Of a stretch of 64,000 bases of DNA, positions 27,922 through 36,831 are shown one piece after another. The notes below the pieces were generated by a model, which was given only the letters and a program-made list of their open reading frames with translations, was not told the DNA's origin and did no database searches. Every line of letters starts with the position of its first letter. Position 1 is the stretch's first letter. Location: positions 49,763 to 113,762 of the forward strand of contig CALVAA010000004.1 in the NCBI GenBank assembly GCA_944325315.1, written 5' to 3'. The stretch is from Candidatus Gastranaerophilales bacterium. GTDB lineage: Bacteria; Cyanobacteriota; Vampirovibrionia; Gastranaerophilales; Gastranaerophilaceae. Both the position numbers and the translations under genes were made by a program.

Positions 27922-27950
27922 AATAAATCGCCCTTATGGGGCGATTTATT
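27922..27950 (-). terminator. terminator after tpsB
   Basis: Stem AAATCGCCC / GGGCGATTT with a 5-nt loop, located 15 bp beyond the stop codon of the minus-strand TpsB gene. Confidence 0.75.
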
Positions 27951-27964
27951 TATGAATTTTAAAA

Positions 27965-29734
27965 TTATAAAATGTTTGAAGTTATCATAAAATGAACTCT
28001 GAAGCTTGAAGCGTCGTCAGGCTTATTTACAATAGGAACACCAAAGTATACGTTACCTGACAAATATCTGGTCATTTTTAAAACCAAACCGCCACCGACA
28101 GACATTACAAAATCAGATCTTGATTGTCCGTAACCGTAGTCTCCAAACCAACCTAAATCACAAAAAGCGGCAAGTCTGATTGAATCATCAATAAATCTGA
28201 GTTTTTCAGGTAAATGATTCAAGAAAGGAACAGGGGCTCTAAGTTCTGCAGAAGCAGTAACACCGTAGTCCTTAAGGAAGTATCCTTCTTCATAACCTCT
28301 TACCGAAGAAATACCACCAACTAACATTTTATCGGAATACCAAACGTTTCTGTTAACCCATTGGCCGTTTGCGGAGAATATACCCATCATTCTCCACGGA
28401 AGCACTTGCAGACGGGCAATTGAAGCTTGAATCTTAAACATACGGTTAGTCGGAGCATGCTTATCATCACCGTACTCATTTGAAGCGCCAAAAACGCTTA
28501 TACCCTTAGCTAAACCTAAATTTGCAAACCATTTGCCATAAAAATCGTCTTTAATATTTGTCAAATTTAATTTAATAGCCCTTGTGCGATATCCGTAAAG
28601 ATCATATCCCAATAAAGTAGTTTCGGTGTTTCTCATGTCAAACGCAATATCACCGTATAATTTATAGTTTTCCGTTTTTATAAGTCTACGTGACAGGTCA
28701 ACATAAAAACTATGTGATTTACCTTTAACATCTAAACTTTCAAGAGGACCTTTATCAAGTTTTGTACCCGAATATGAATAACCCAAGTTTAATTTTGTTT
28801 CATGTCTTCCTATAGGCATTGAATAGAATACACCTTGCCCAATTGAACTTCTTGCTAAAGAAGTGGTTGACAATATTTGGTCACCAAAACCGGTCAAATT
28901 GCTCATACCTGCAAATATTACAAAACGATTCAAACCGACAGAAGACCTACCTTGGTTATCAAAACGGAAATCAAAGTCTATCGGAAATCTGTCTTTTACA
29001 TTTAAAGTTAAATCCGTATATTGTTCGGAATCTTCATTGTCTTGCAGAGCAACAGCACCTTTTATATAGTCTGTAGCATTTAATTCACGCAAAGATTCTT
29101 GAATATCTGCCACGTTTAAAACTTTATCTTCTTGAATATTTTTATCTTTCAAAAAGGTTGCACTTAAATATTTATTTCTTGCCCATTTATTTCCTTCGAT
29201 TTTAATGTTGCCGTATTTACCTTCCATAACTACAATTTCAACATTACCGTCTTCGACTTTTTGAGGAGGAAGATAAGCTGTTGTAGAAATGTAGCCATTT
29301 TTTTGATAAAATTCCGTAATGGCATTCGCCATGCCAATCAGGTCGTTAATTGTAACAGTGTCACCGATTTTTTGACAAACCAGATTCATTAACTGTTCTT
29401 CCGTGTATTCTGTATTTCCGGTTATGTGAATAGAATTAAGAACGAAACTCACTTCTTTATTCGGAAGATCTTGCATTTGATCTTTCATTTGTTTGTTCAT
29501 TTCAATTTTTTGTTCGTAATGTTCTTCTTCACGGTCATCTCTAACACGTTGCTCGTAATCTTTTATTTGTCTGAGGTTTGTTTGGTCAATAACACCTGCG
29601 TCAAAATTACCTATTCCATTAGGAATAATGCCAAAGCCTGCCTCAGGAGCTGCATAAACTTTTTGCGGTGTATAAATCAAAAAACATAAAGCCAGTGCGA
29701 TAGAGCTTATACCTATTCTGTTAAATCTAATCAT
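27965..29734 (-). CDS. TpsB/FhaC/ShlB-type outer-membrane two-partner secretion transporter
   Basis: 589 residues from ATG 29734 (a GTG two codons upstream is also possible). Signal peptide at the N-terminus (ISSIALALCFLIYTPQKVYA). An N-terminal helix with charged coil (residues ~45-90) follows. Then come two POTRA domains (SFVLNSIHITGNTEYTEEQL, GYISTTAYLPPQ; then EGKYGNIKIEGN) and a 16-strand-type barrel with the conserved RGYEEGYFLKDYG (lid loop region, about residue 480). The family exports large beta-helical exoproteins. The partner is the divergent TpsA gene at 30106, so the pair is complete. Confidence 0.92.
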   Translation of the reverse strand: MIRFNRIGISSIALALCFLIYTPQKVYAAPEAGFGIIPNGIGNFDAGVIDQTNLRQIKDYEQRVRDDREEEHYEQKIEMNKQMKDQMQDLPNKEVSFVLNSIHITGNTEYTEEQLMNLVCQKIGDTVTINDLIGMANAITEFYQKNGYISTTAYLPPQKVEDGNVEIVVMEGKYGNIKIEGNKWARNKYLSATFLKDKNIQEDKVLNVADIQESLRELNATDYIKGAVALQDNEDSEQYTDLTLNVKDRFPIDFDFRFDNQGRSSVGLNRFVIFAGMSNLTGFGDQILSTTSLARSSIGQGVFYSMPIGRHETKLNLGYSYSGTKLDKGPLESLDVKGKSHSFYVDLSRRLIKTENYKLYGDIAFDMRNTETTLLGYDLYGYRTRAIKLNLTNIKDDFYGKWFANLGLAKGISVFGASNEYGDDKHAPTNRMFKIQASIARLQVLPWRMMGIFSANGQWVNRNVWYSDKMLVGGISSVRGYEEGYFLKDYGVTASAELRAPVPFLNHLPEKLRFIDDSIRLAAFCDLGWFGDYGYGQSRSDFVMSVGGGLVLKMTRYLSGNVYFGVPIVNKPDDASSFRVHFMITSNIL

Positions 29735-30105
29735 TTGCACTTTTCTTAAATTCCTTTATATTTAGCTGTGGAACTTGCACAATTTACCAGCGTGCAATAC
29801 TATAATAAAACACATTAAAATATATAACAATAAATTATATTGATGATTTTATTTTATTATAAAAATACCGTAAATTTATTTTTTGACTAATTTATTAACT
29901 TATATTAATTTCGTATATACCGCATTATATAAGGATTATATTGATTTGCTTTTAAATATTTTTTTGGTAACATATAAGATACAAGATTTTGTTAAATTTT
30001 GTAAAATTAGCTGACAAAAATGAAAAATTTTCAAAGCCATGTGGTTTTTATTACATGTATAAGCATATGGATTTGTAATTTTATTATACGAAAGGGAACA
30101 ATATA
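29735..30105. other. divergent promoter region of the two-partner secretion genes
   Basis: 371 bp, strongly AT-rich and non-coding, shared by tpsB (minus) and tpsA (plus). I see no unambiguous -35/-10 pair and no dyad of note. AAAGGGA lies before the tpsA start. Confidence 0.4.
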
Positions 30106-33100
30106 ATGAGTCAATTTAAGAGAAAATTAACAGCATTCACTGCTATGTTGGCTTTCTTGTCATTATCTTCCGCTGCAACATATGCCATAAGCGCAGGAGA
30201 TGTACTTGGTAACACAGGAAATGTTGGCATTTCGCAAGGCGGAAACCGTTTAGATGTAGACATTAATTCAGGTGTAAACGGTGCAGTAGGCCAAGTAGAC
30301 TGGGGTAACTTTAATGTCGGTAAAAATGAACACGTTAATTTCGGTTTTTCGGGCTTATCTCAAACAATAATTAACCGTGTTTTAGGCGGAAATGAATCAC
30401 AAATTCTCGGTAAATTGACAAATTCTTGTATAGGCGGCGGCAGCTGTGACTCTTTTGCTGCAACAAGCAAAGTTATTTTAATCAACCCGGCAGGTATAAT
30501 GTTTGGCCCCGGTTCAACAGTAGACTTAAATTCTTTTACTGTTTCAACATTTGACTTTAAAGGTGCTAAAAACTTAAAAGACATGTCTGAAGCAGATCTT
30601 ACAAAATATCAAACCGGAGTTTTGAATAAGATTTCACCTATGGCTTCAGGAAACAATGGTGTCGGCAACATTACATTTGACTCAAACTACACAGAAGCAT
30701 TTAAAGATGCCGGAATAGACGTTCAGCCCGGTGCTTCGGTTGTTTTAGACGGTACAACATTTGCACACTTTAATCCCGACGGAACAATTTCAGATGCCAA
30801 TCCGAACAAATCTGTTGCAATTGTTGCAGACAACATTAAATATAAAGACTCATTAATAAGAACAGGTCAGAATTATAATTACATCAGCTCGAACAATAAC
30901 CAATCATTCTCAAATGTAAGATTAGTAACAGCAGACGGTGTTACATTCGGATATCTTGCAAACGGTTATGCAGACAACTATGAAGTAGCCGATGATACAA
31001 AATCAGATGTTGTAAGAAATATTGAAATGGACAACTCAGGCCTTGCAGCAGATACTGAAGCAATAAAATCCGGTGATGTTCACATTATTAATAAATCAAA
31101 TGCGGAAGGTTCAAATATTAAAATAGCTAATTCCGTAATTAAAGGTACAAAATTAATTAATAAAGAAAACGGCGACATCATGATTGTCGGCTCACACGAT
31201 GTTGATATCGACAAATCAAGACTCGAATCCGTTAACACAGAGGCAACATTAAACGGTATTAAAACAACCACGGAAAATCAAAACGGCGGTGAAATATTTG
31301 TTTCCGGCGGTAAAAATGTAAATGTTAAAGACTCCTTAATAATTTCTGCCGGAGCAAAATCAGGAACAGCAAATGATACAAATGCAGGTGCAGTAAGAGT
31401 ATATTCTTATGGCGGCGATGTAAATCTTGATAACACAAAAGTTTTAGCAAAAGGTGATGCTAAAATTATTGCTACAGATAAAGTTACAACAAATAATTCA
31501 TTAATTCAGGCATATAATACAGTAGATGAATCAAAAATCAAAAACGTTAAAATATCAGGCGCAGACGGCGTTAAAATTCATAATACTGTCGTAGATGCAG
31601 CAGGCAATATTGATGTTCTGTCAGCATATTCCGATGGCACACTTTCGGGAGATGTAATAATATCAAGCGATCTTGATTCAAATAATCAAAATCAAACACT
31701 TGTTGTAGCCGGGGATAAATTATCAGTTCAAGGCAAAAATACACTAATAGATAATGCTTCTTTGGTGTATAAAGATATTAAATTCTACGGTGACGGAACA
31801 AGCGGACTTAACAATGTTACCGTTGCAAACAATTCAACATTTAGCCCTGTTACAACAAATTCCGAAGGCAAAAAAGTTGTAGGCGGCGACATTAACCTTG
31901 AAACAAACGGTGATTTTACACTTGACAACGCTACAGTTAAAAGAGCAGCTTACACATTAAAATTTGACAGAAATGCAGACGATTCTTTAGTAGATGACGG
32001 AACTGCAAATGCAATAAATTACAAAGTTACTTTAAATACAGCAGATGCCAACAACGTAAATATTAAATCAACTCAAGGAAACGTTAATGCAATAAACAAT
32101 ACAAATGTTCATGCAAATAACGATATTACTTTAACGTCTGATACAAAAGATGTTAATGTTAAAGGCTCAGCCCTAAAAGCAGACAGAGACGTAAATCTTA
32201 TTGCAAATAATAATCTTAACGTAACTTCTGATGACGCAGGCAAAGTAGACAGCGAAATCCATGCCGGCAGAGATGCTAATCTGTTAGCTAAAAACGGAAA
32301 TGTTACAGTTAACGCTAAAGGAAAACAAGGCAAAGACACTGTAAAAGCAGGTCAAAATGCTAATATTGAAGCTACAAACGGCGCAGTATACTTAACAGAC
32401 AATACAAAAGTTATTGCCGACAAAGACGTAAATGTTAAAGCCCATGATACAATTACATTCGGCTCTCAAGGAGCTAACGGAATCAATATTGATAGCTCTG
32501 CTGATTTAACAGCTATGGAAAATATGAACATAGTTTCAACTGCCGGTGATATCAATGCTGAAAAAACAACAATGCCTACATTGTCATACGGCGACAGATT
32601 AACATTCAACGCAAACGGCAGCAACAACTTTACAAGCGAAGATTCGCTAAAATCCGTAAATGTTGACTATATTGCAGGTAAGTCCAATAACTTTACAACC
32701 AAAGGTGACATTCAGTTTGTTAATTCATCACTTGAATCACCAAACAACAATATCACAACAACAACCGACGGTGATGTAATTATGAACAACCTGACAATTA
32801 AACAAACAACAGAGCAAGCCAAAGATACTGTTACTAAAATCAATGCAAAAGGCAATGTTACAACAAAAGACGTAACTAAATCCGTTGCGGATGATACAAA
32901 AGAATCAATGCATAAATTCCCGCAAAGCGTTGAATACAACGAAAACGGAACTGCGACTGACAACCAAATACTTGATATCAATCAAACTAAGCTTATTGTA
33001 AATACAAAAACAGAAATTACAACACCGCAAAATAATACAAATGGCAGCATAATAATTGATATTAAAAATGCGGACAATAAAGAAGCAGGTATTGAATTAA

Positions 33101-33741
33101 CTGCTGAAAATACACAATGGGATGAACAAATCGGTCCTAACGAAGGTCCTGAAGTACACATCAATGCGGTAGATGATAAACTGTCAGTTTCAAAAATCGT
33201 AACAGACAAGTTATTCACGGATGCAAACGACAAAATGTATGCAGCTCCTGTTGATTTAACTCCTGAACAATTGGCAGGCCTTCCTGAAGGCACTCCTTCT
33301 AAAGGTTACATTGAAGTTAGAGACTATGGCGGCTTTAACCAAGATAATGACTTTACAAAAGATCCTGACGATTTTGACTACACAGGAAGCTATGTACCCG
33401 GCAAAGTTACAACACCTGATGGTGAAATTGATGTTAACCACAAACACACAATCAACTTTGGCGATACAGATGAAGACTTTATCTTAGTATATGACAGACC
33501 GACAAATGAATGTCCGCCTCTTCCGGATGTTGACCCTGATGATACACCAATTGATGACAATATAGATTCATTAATCAACCAAATCAAAATTCCGAGAGAA
33601 CAGGTTGAAATCTCAAAAACATCAAAAGTATCTGATAATACGGTTGACCAAACTTCAAACATAATGTCAGCAGCAGCCAAAGTTGATTTAGGTCAAGACA
33701 ACAATAAAGACACTGAAAAAGAAGACGAAAAGAACGACTAA
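30106..33741 (+). CDS. TpsA-type filamentous-haemagglutinin-like exoprotein
   Basis: 1211 residues. Signal peptide (TAFTAMLAFLSLSSAATYA). The TPS secretion domain covers about residues 28-180, with VDWGNFNVGKNEHVNFGF, SQTIINRVLGG and the hallmark INPAGIMFGPGSTVDLNSF. A disulfide-type pair (CIGGGSC) lies inside it. A long beta-helix of short repeats follows, rich in Asn, Asp, Thr and Val (DVNVKGSALKADRDVNLIAN and similar). The C-terminus is acidic and Pro-containing and ends without an anchor. It should be secreted through the neighbouring TpsB and may act in adhesion. No toxin domain (CdiA-type) or immunity gene is visible. Confidence 0.9.
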   Translation: MSQFKRKLTAFTAMLAFLSLSSAATYAISAGDVLGNTGNVGISQGGNRLDVDINSGVNGAVGQVDWGNFNVGKNEHVNFGFSGLSQTIINRVLGGNESQILGKLTNSCIGGGSCDSFAATSKVILINPAGIMFGPGSTVDLNSFTVSTFDFKGAKNLKDMSEADLTKYQTGVLNKISPMASGNNGVGNITFDSNYTEAFKDAGIDVQPGASVVLDGTTFAHFNPDGTISDANPNKSVAIVADNIKYKDSLIRTGQNYNYISSNNNQSFSNVRLVTADGVTFGYLANGYADNYEVADDTKSDVVRNIEMDNSGLAADTEAIKSGDVHIINKSNAEGSNIKIANSVIKGTKLINKENGDIMIVGSHDVDIDKSRLESVNTEATLNGIKTTTENQNGGEIFVSGGKNVNVKDSLIISAGAKSGTANDTNAGAVRVYSYGGDVNLDNTKVLAKGDAKIIATDKVTTNNSLIQAYNTVDESKIKNVKISGADGVKIHNTVVDAAGNIDVLSAYSDGTLSGDVIISSDLDSNNQNQTLVVAGDKLSVQGKNTLIDNASLVYKDIKFYGDGTSGLNNVTVANNSTFSPVTTNSEGKKVVGGDINLETNGDFTLDNATVKRAAYTLKFDRNADDSLVDDGTANAINYKVTLNTADANNVNIKSTQGNVNAINNTNVHANNDITLTSDTKDVNVKGSALKADRDVNLIANNNLNVTSDDAGKVDSEIHAGRDANLLAKNGNVTVNAKGKQGKDTVKAGQNANIEATNGAVYLTDNTKVIADKDVNVKAHDTITFGSQGANGINIDSSADLTAMENMNIVSTAGDINAEKTTMPTLSYGDRLTFNANGSNNFTSEDSLKSVNVDYIAGKSNNFTTKGDIQFVNSSLESPNNNITTTTDGDVIMNNLTIKQTTEQAKDTVTKINAKGNVTTKDVTKSVADDTKESMHKFPQSVEYNENGTATDNQILDINQTKLIVNTKTEITTPQNNTNGSIIIDIKNADNKEAGIELTAENTQWDEQIGPNEGPEVHINAVDDKLSVSKIVTDKLFTDANDKMYAAPVDLTPEQLAGLPEGTPSKGYIEVRDYGGFNQDNDFTKDPDDFDYTGSYVPGKVTTPDGEIDVNHKHTINFGDTDEDFILVYDRPTNECPPLPDVDPDDTPIDDNIDSLINQIKIPREQVEISKTSKVSDNTVDQTSNIMSAAAKVDLGQDNNKDTEKEDEKND

Positions 33742-33760
33742 TCAGATAACAGATAAGATA

Positions 33761-33791
33761 AAAAAACCGTTGAAAAAATCAACGGTTTTTT
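33761..33791 (+). terminator. terminator of tpsA (bidirectional)
   Basis: Stem AAAAAACCGTTGA / TCAACGGTTTTTT with a 5-nt loop; it reaches the stop codon of the convergent SPOR gene and can serve both. Confidence 0.85.
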
Positions 33792-34561
33792 TATTGCTGA
33801 TATATCCAAACATCAAAACCTTTAAATTTCAATAGTTGTGCTTGTTTTTTTGCAATATCAAAATCTTTATAAGATCCCATCTGAACACTAAATACATCTC
33901 CAACTTTTCTTACAAAAGGAGAAAGCGTTGGGTCTTTAGTTTTGATTTCGTTTTGAACCTTCTGTGCTTCTTCAAAAGTAGAATAACGGCCAATTAAAAC
34001 CTTTGACATAATTGTAATATTTTTATTCACATCTAAAGTATCGTCTTTTACTGTTTTATCCTGCACTTTTTCATCAAAAGCAGATAGAATTTTAGCCAAT
34101 TCTCTTTTTTCAAAGGCTTGATTTTCCTTTTCTGCTATTTCAAGTTTTTCAAGTTTTTCAAGTTTTTTGTTATTCTCAATATATTTATAATCTATTACTT
34201 CCGGGTTATTAGTCTTATCTGCAATAATTTTTGCTTCGCTTGGAGCATTTTCTTCCTGTTGAATTAAAATGAGCCTTTTATCTATTTTCCTTTGAATATC
34301 TTCTGCAGGATAACTATATCCGGAAATTGAATTTGTCGGACTTGAATTATGCAAAGATAAATCACCTTTTGTGTATTCAATATCCATTTTTGACGAGTAC
34401 TTCATTATAGAAATTACAATCAAAATAAACATTATAATAAACGTTGCCAAAAACAGCTGAAAAAGAAAACTAAGTTTTGAAATCGGCTTATTAGTGTTTT
34501 TTAAATCAGACTGCATTTTATTTTTTTTATAGGTAAAATAATTCGATGTATTAAAATTCAT
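33791..34561 (-). CDS. SPOR-domain membrane protein
   Basis: 256 residues: short cytoplasmic N-terminus, one transmembrane helix (FLFQLFLATFIIMFILIVIS, residues 32-51), a charged linker with coiled coil (KLEKLEKLEIAEKENQAFEK), and a C-terminal SPOR domain (VLIGRYSTFEEAQKVQNEIK ... VFSVQMGSYKDFDIAKKQAQ). SPOR domains bind denuded peptidoglycan, usually at division sites. Overlaps the upstream DUF366 gene by 4 bp (ATGA). Confidence 0.85.
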   Translation of the reverse strand: MNFNTSNYFTYKKNKMQSDLKNTNKPISKLSFLFQLFLATFIIMFILIVISIMKYSSKMDIEYTKGDLSLHNSSPTNSISGYSYPAEDIQRKIDKRLILIQQEENAPSEAKIIADKTNNPEVIDYKYIENNKKLEKLEKLEIAEKENQAFEKRELAKILSAFDEKVQDKTVKDDTLDVNKNITIMSKVLIGRYSTFEEAQKVQNEIKTKDPTLSPFVRKVGDVFSVQMGSYKDFDIAKKQAQLLKFKGFDVWIYQQ

Positions 34562-35118
34562 TGTTCCACAACACCTCTTACTTTTGATGCAGCAAGCTTT
34601 ATACTGTCTAATTCTTCAATAAATTTATCCATAATATCATTTGCAAACTTTTTAATATCAACTATTCCCGCTTCAGTTAAATCTGAAGCCCGAACAGGAG
34701 CACCATTTTTTACTATATTTAAACCGGTGTGAATAAGACTCGATGTTAAGGATTTTGTCGCAATTGAAACAGACAGCTTTCGGTTGTCAAAAAATAAATC
34801 ATCACCGCTTCTATTTGCTTGTATTCCTGAATTCTCAAGCACTTCTTTGATTATCGACATAAAAAGCCTTTGACAAAACACCATTTGTTCTAAAGGGCAG
34901 CCAAAAATTTCAATTATAAAATTTAGCATTTTTTTTGAATATATATTTTCTTTATTGAGAACATCTTCAATATCAACCATTTCGCTAAGCTCTACATCAA
35001 CTTCACCAATAAATGCAACAATTGCATCTCCTAAAATATGGAAATTTTTATATATCCAATGAGGGGATAATTGAGAACCTGTATATTTAATTTCTTTTTC
35101 AATAAAATATTTCTGCAT
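34558..35118 (-). CDS. DUF366 family protein
   Basis: 186 residues. The segments YTGSQLSPHWIYKNFHILGD (residues 12-31), FIGEVDVELSEMVDIEDV and YSKKMLNFIIEIFGCPL match my memory of the DUF366 family. The function of the family is unknown. It starts 1 nt after the queC stop and overlaps the SPOR gene by 4 bp, so it is in the queC transcript; a link with 7-deazaguanine metabolism is only an inference from this position. Confidence 0.65.
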   Translation of the reverse strand: MQKYFIEKEIKYTGSQLSPHWIYKNFHILGDAIVAFIGEVDVELSEMVDIEDVLNKENIYSKKMLNFIIEIFGCPLEQMVFCQRLFMSIIKEVLENSGIQANRSGDDLFFDNRKLSVSIATKSLTSSLIHTGLNIVKNGAPVRASDLTEAGIVDIKKFANDIMDKFIEELDSIKLAASKVRGVVEQ

Positions 35119-35119
35119 T

Positions 35120-35776
35120 TCAAAAAATTTCCTCCAGAAGCTTTGGATTTTTGCTCTTTAATATACCTTCTTTTAAAAGTTTACACGACATGCAATATCC
35201 GCAATGTTTTTTGTTTGTATTTTTTGATGATTGATAACAACTTTTAATCAGATTTAGCGGTACATTATTATCTATAGCATAATTTATAATTTGAATTTTA
35301 TCAAATTCTAAAGTCGGGACATACAATTTTGGCTTATGCAGTGTAGAAAACTCAAAAAAATCGTTGCATTTTTTAACAAATTTGCTGCTGTTATCAGGAA
35401 AGTCTATCGCTTCTTTTTTATTTGCACCGAATATTATTCTGTCAATTTTCATTTTATCACAGTAACAAGCTGCAATATTCAAAAAAAGACCGTTGCGATT
35501 TGGAATCCAAACCGATTCAAGACTGTCAAAATTGTTTACTTTATCGTTAACTAAAGCATTATCCGACAATTCGGATAAAAACGGAATATTTATTTCCTTG
35601 TGTTCAATTTTATAATAAGAACATATATTTCTAACTGCATCTTTTTCTTCTAAATATGCTTTTTGAGAATAGTTGAAAAACAGTGCATACAATTCAAATA
35701 ATCTTTTTTTTGCAATATCTAAACAAACCAAACTGTCAAGTCCGCCAGATAAAAGAATGATTGCTTTTTTATTCAT
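35120..35776 (-). CDS. queC: 7-cyano-7-deazaguanine synthase
   Basis: 218 residues. ATP-dependent conversion of 7-carboxy-7-deazaguanine to preQ0 in queuosine synthesis. PP-loop LLSGGLDSLVCLD near the N-terminus, IWIPNRNGLFLNIAACYCDK in the middle and the C-terminal zinc cysteines (CYQSSKN...CGYCMSCKLL) are all present. Two ATGs compete; the second (35776) has better spacing to AAGGA. It overlaps the HEAT-repeat gene by 8 bp. Other queuosine genes (queD, queE, queF) are not nearby. Confidence 0.93.
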   Translation of the reverse strand: MNKKAIILLSGGLDSLVCLDIAKKRLFELYALFFNYSQKAYLEEKDAVRNICSYYKIEHKEINIPFLSELSDNALVNDKVNNFDSLESVWIPNRNGLFLNIAACYCDKMKIDRIIFGANKKEAIDFPDNSSKFVKKCNDFFEFSTLHKPKLYVPTLEFDKIQIINYAIDNNVPLNLIKSCYQSSKNTNKKHCGYCMSCKLLKEGILKSKNPKLLEEIF

Positions 35777-36677
35777 CTTCATATTCCTTTATAATATCAA
35801 AAGCATAATTTTTAACCTCTTGAGCAAAATCGCCGTTTAACACTTCATCCAGTATTCTTCTATCCGAAATATTATACAGAGCAACAAGCGCATTCTTTTT
35901 TACTTCAATATCATCATCATATACTAAACGCTCATATATTAAAGAATACGCATCTTTAACATCTGCATTTGAAATAGCTTCTATTGCGCTTATCCTGACA
36001 GACGAATTATTGTCTAAAAGAGAATTTTTCAAAACATCCAGTGCTTGATTGTTTTTGGAAATGTCAAATTTTGCTATAGCTTCTATTATTCTTTCTTTTA
36101 AAAAAACAAACTTATCCAAAAACATTTTTTTACTTAACATAATTGAATTAAAAACATCTAATGCACGACTATCACCAAGCATTCCAAGAGCAGCCGCAGC
36201 AGATTCCTGAAGATATGCCGAATTTTCACTTTCATCTTCCAAAACTCGGCCTAATGCATCAAACGCATTTAAATCCCCGATTCTTCCAAGAGCATCTGCG
36301 GCTGCAAGACGGATTTTATAATTTGAATTTTTATTATTTAAACAATTCAAAAGAACATTAAGAGAATTCTTGTTTTTATACAATGCAATTGTTTTAATTG
36401 TGAATACTTTTAAATTTACATCATCAAATTTGTTGAACTTTCTATCCGTAAAAGCCAACAAAGAAGGTAAAAAATCGATATATTTCAGTTTATTTATTCT
36501 TCTTAAAGTTAAATTCAACAATTCCGCATCGTCTTTATTTTCAAGAATATACTTATAACAAGTACAAACATCTTTTGGAGGAAACTTTTTTTCTATTCTT
36601 AAAAGCAGTTGTGCACGTTCAACTCTGTTATTCTTTAACATTCCTTCCAAATATGAAATTATGTCTTTAAAAAACAA
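35769..36677 (-). CDS. HEAT-repeat protein
   Basis: 302 residues of helical repeats of HEAT/PBS-lyase type: IRLAAADALGRIGDLNAFDA (about residue 121), LQESAAAALGMLGDSRALDV, SVRISAIEAISNADVKDAYS, EVKKNALVALYNISDRRILD. Such repeats form protein-binding scaffolds; in cyanobacteria related repeats occur in phycobilin lyases, but no catalytic role can be read here. The start is a TTG; an ATG 12 codons further in has a purine-rich stretch too close to it. First gene of the queC-DUF366-SPOR transcript. Confidence 0.8.
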   Translation of the reverse strand: MFFKDIISYLEGMLKNNRVERAQLLLRIEKKFPPKDVCTCYKYILENKDDAELLNLTLRRINKLKYIDFLPSLLAFTDRKFNKFDDVNLKVFTIKTIALYKNKNSLNVLLNCLNNKNSNYKIRLAAADALGRIGDLNAFDALGRVLEDESENSAYLQESAAAALGMLGDSRALDVFNSIMLSKKMFLDKFVFLKERIIEAIAKFDISKNNQALDVLKNSLLDNNSSVRISAIEAISNADVKDAYSLIYERLVYDDDIEVKKNALVALYNISDRRILDEVLNGDFAQEVKNYAFDIIKEYEDE

Positions 36678-36831
36678 CTATACGTCACCAACTAATAACC
36701 CTTACAGAGAAAATTTAACCATAAACAATAATTCTTGTAAACTTTTTTAAAGTATTTATTAAAATACCCTTTAAAACATGTTGTTTTGGTGTTAAACATA
36801 AAACAAAGTATAAAGAGTTTATTGAAAAAGA

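Larger units (their letters stand above)
27571..27964. other. 394-bp intergenic region between pilC and tpsB
   Basis: No reading frame. Holds a small stem CCATCT / AGATGG (27639-27656), a 20-bp perfect inverted repeat (27855-27903) and a terminator hairpin (27922-27950). Both flanking genes converge on it. Confidence 0.5.
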
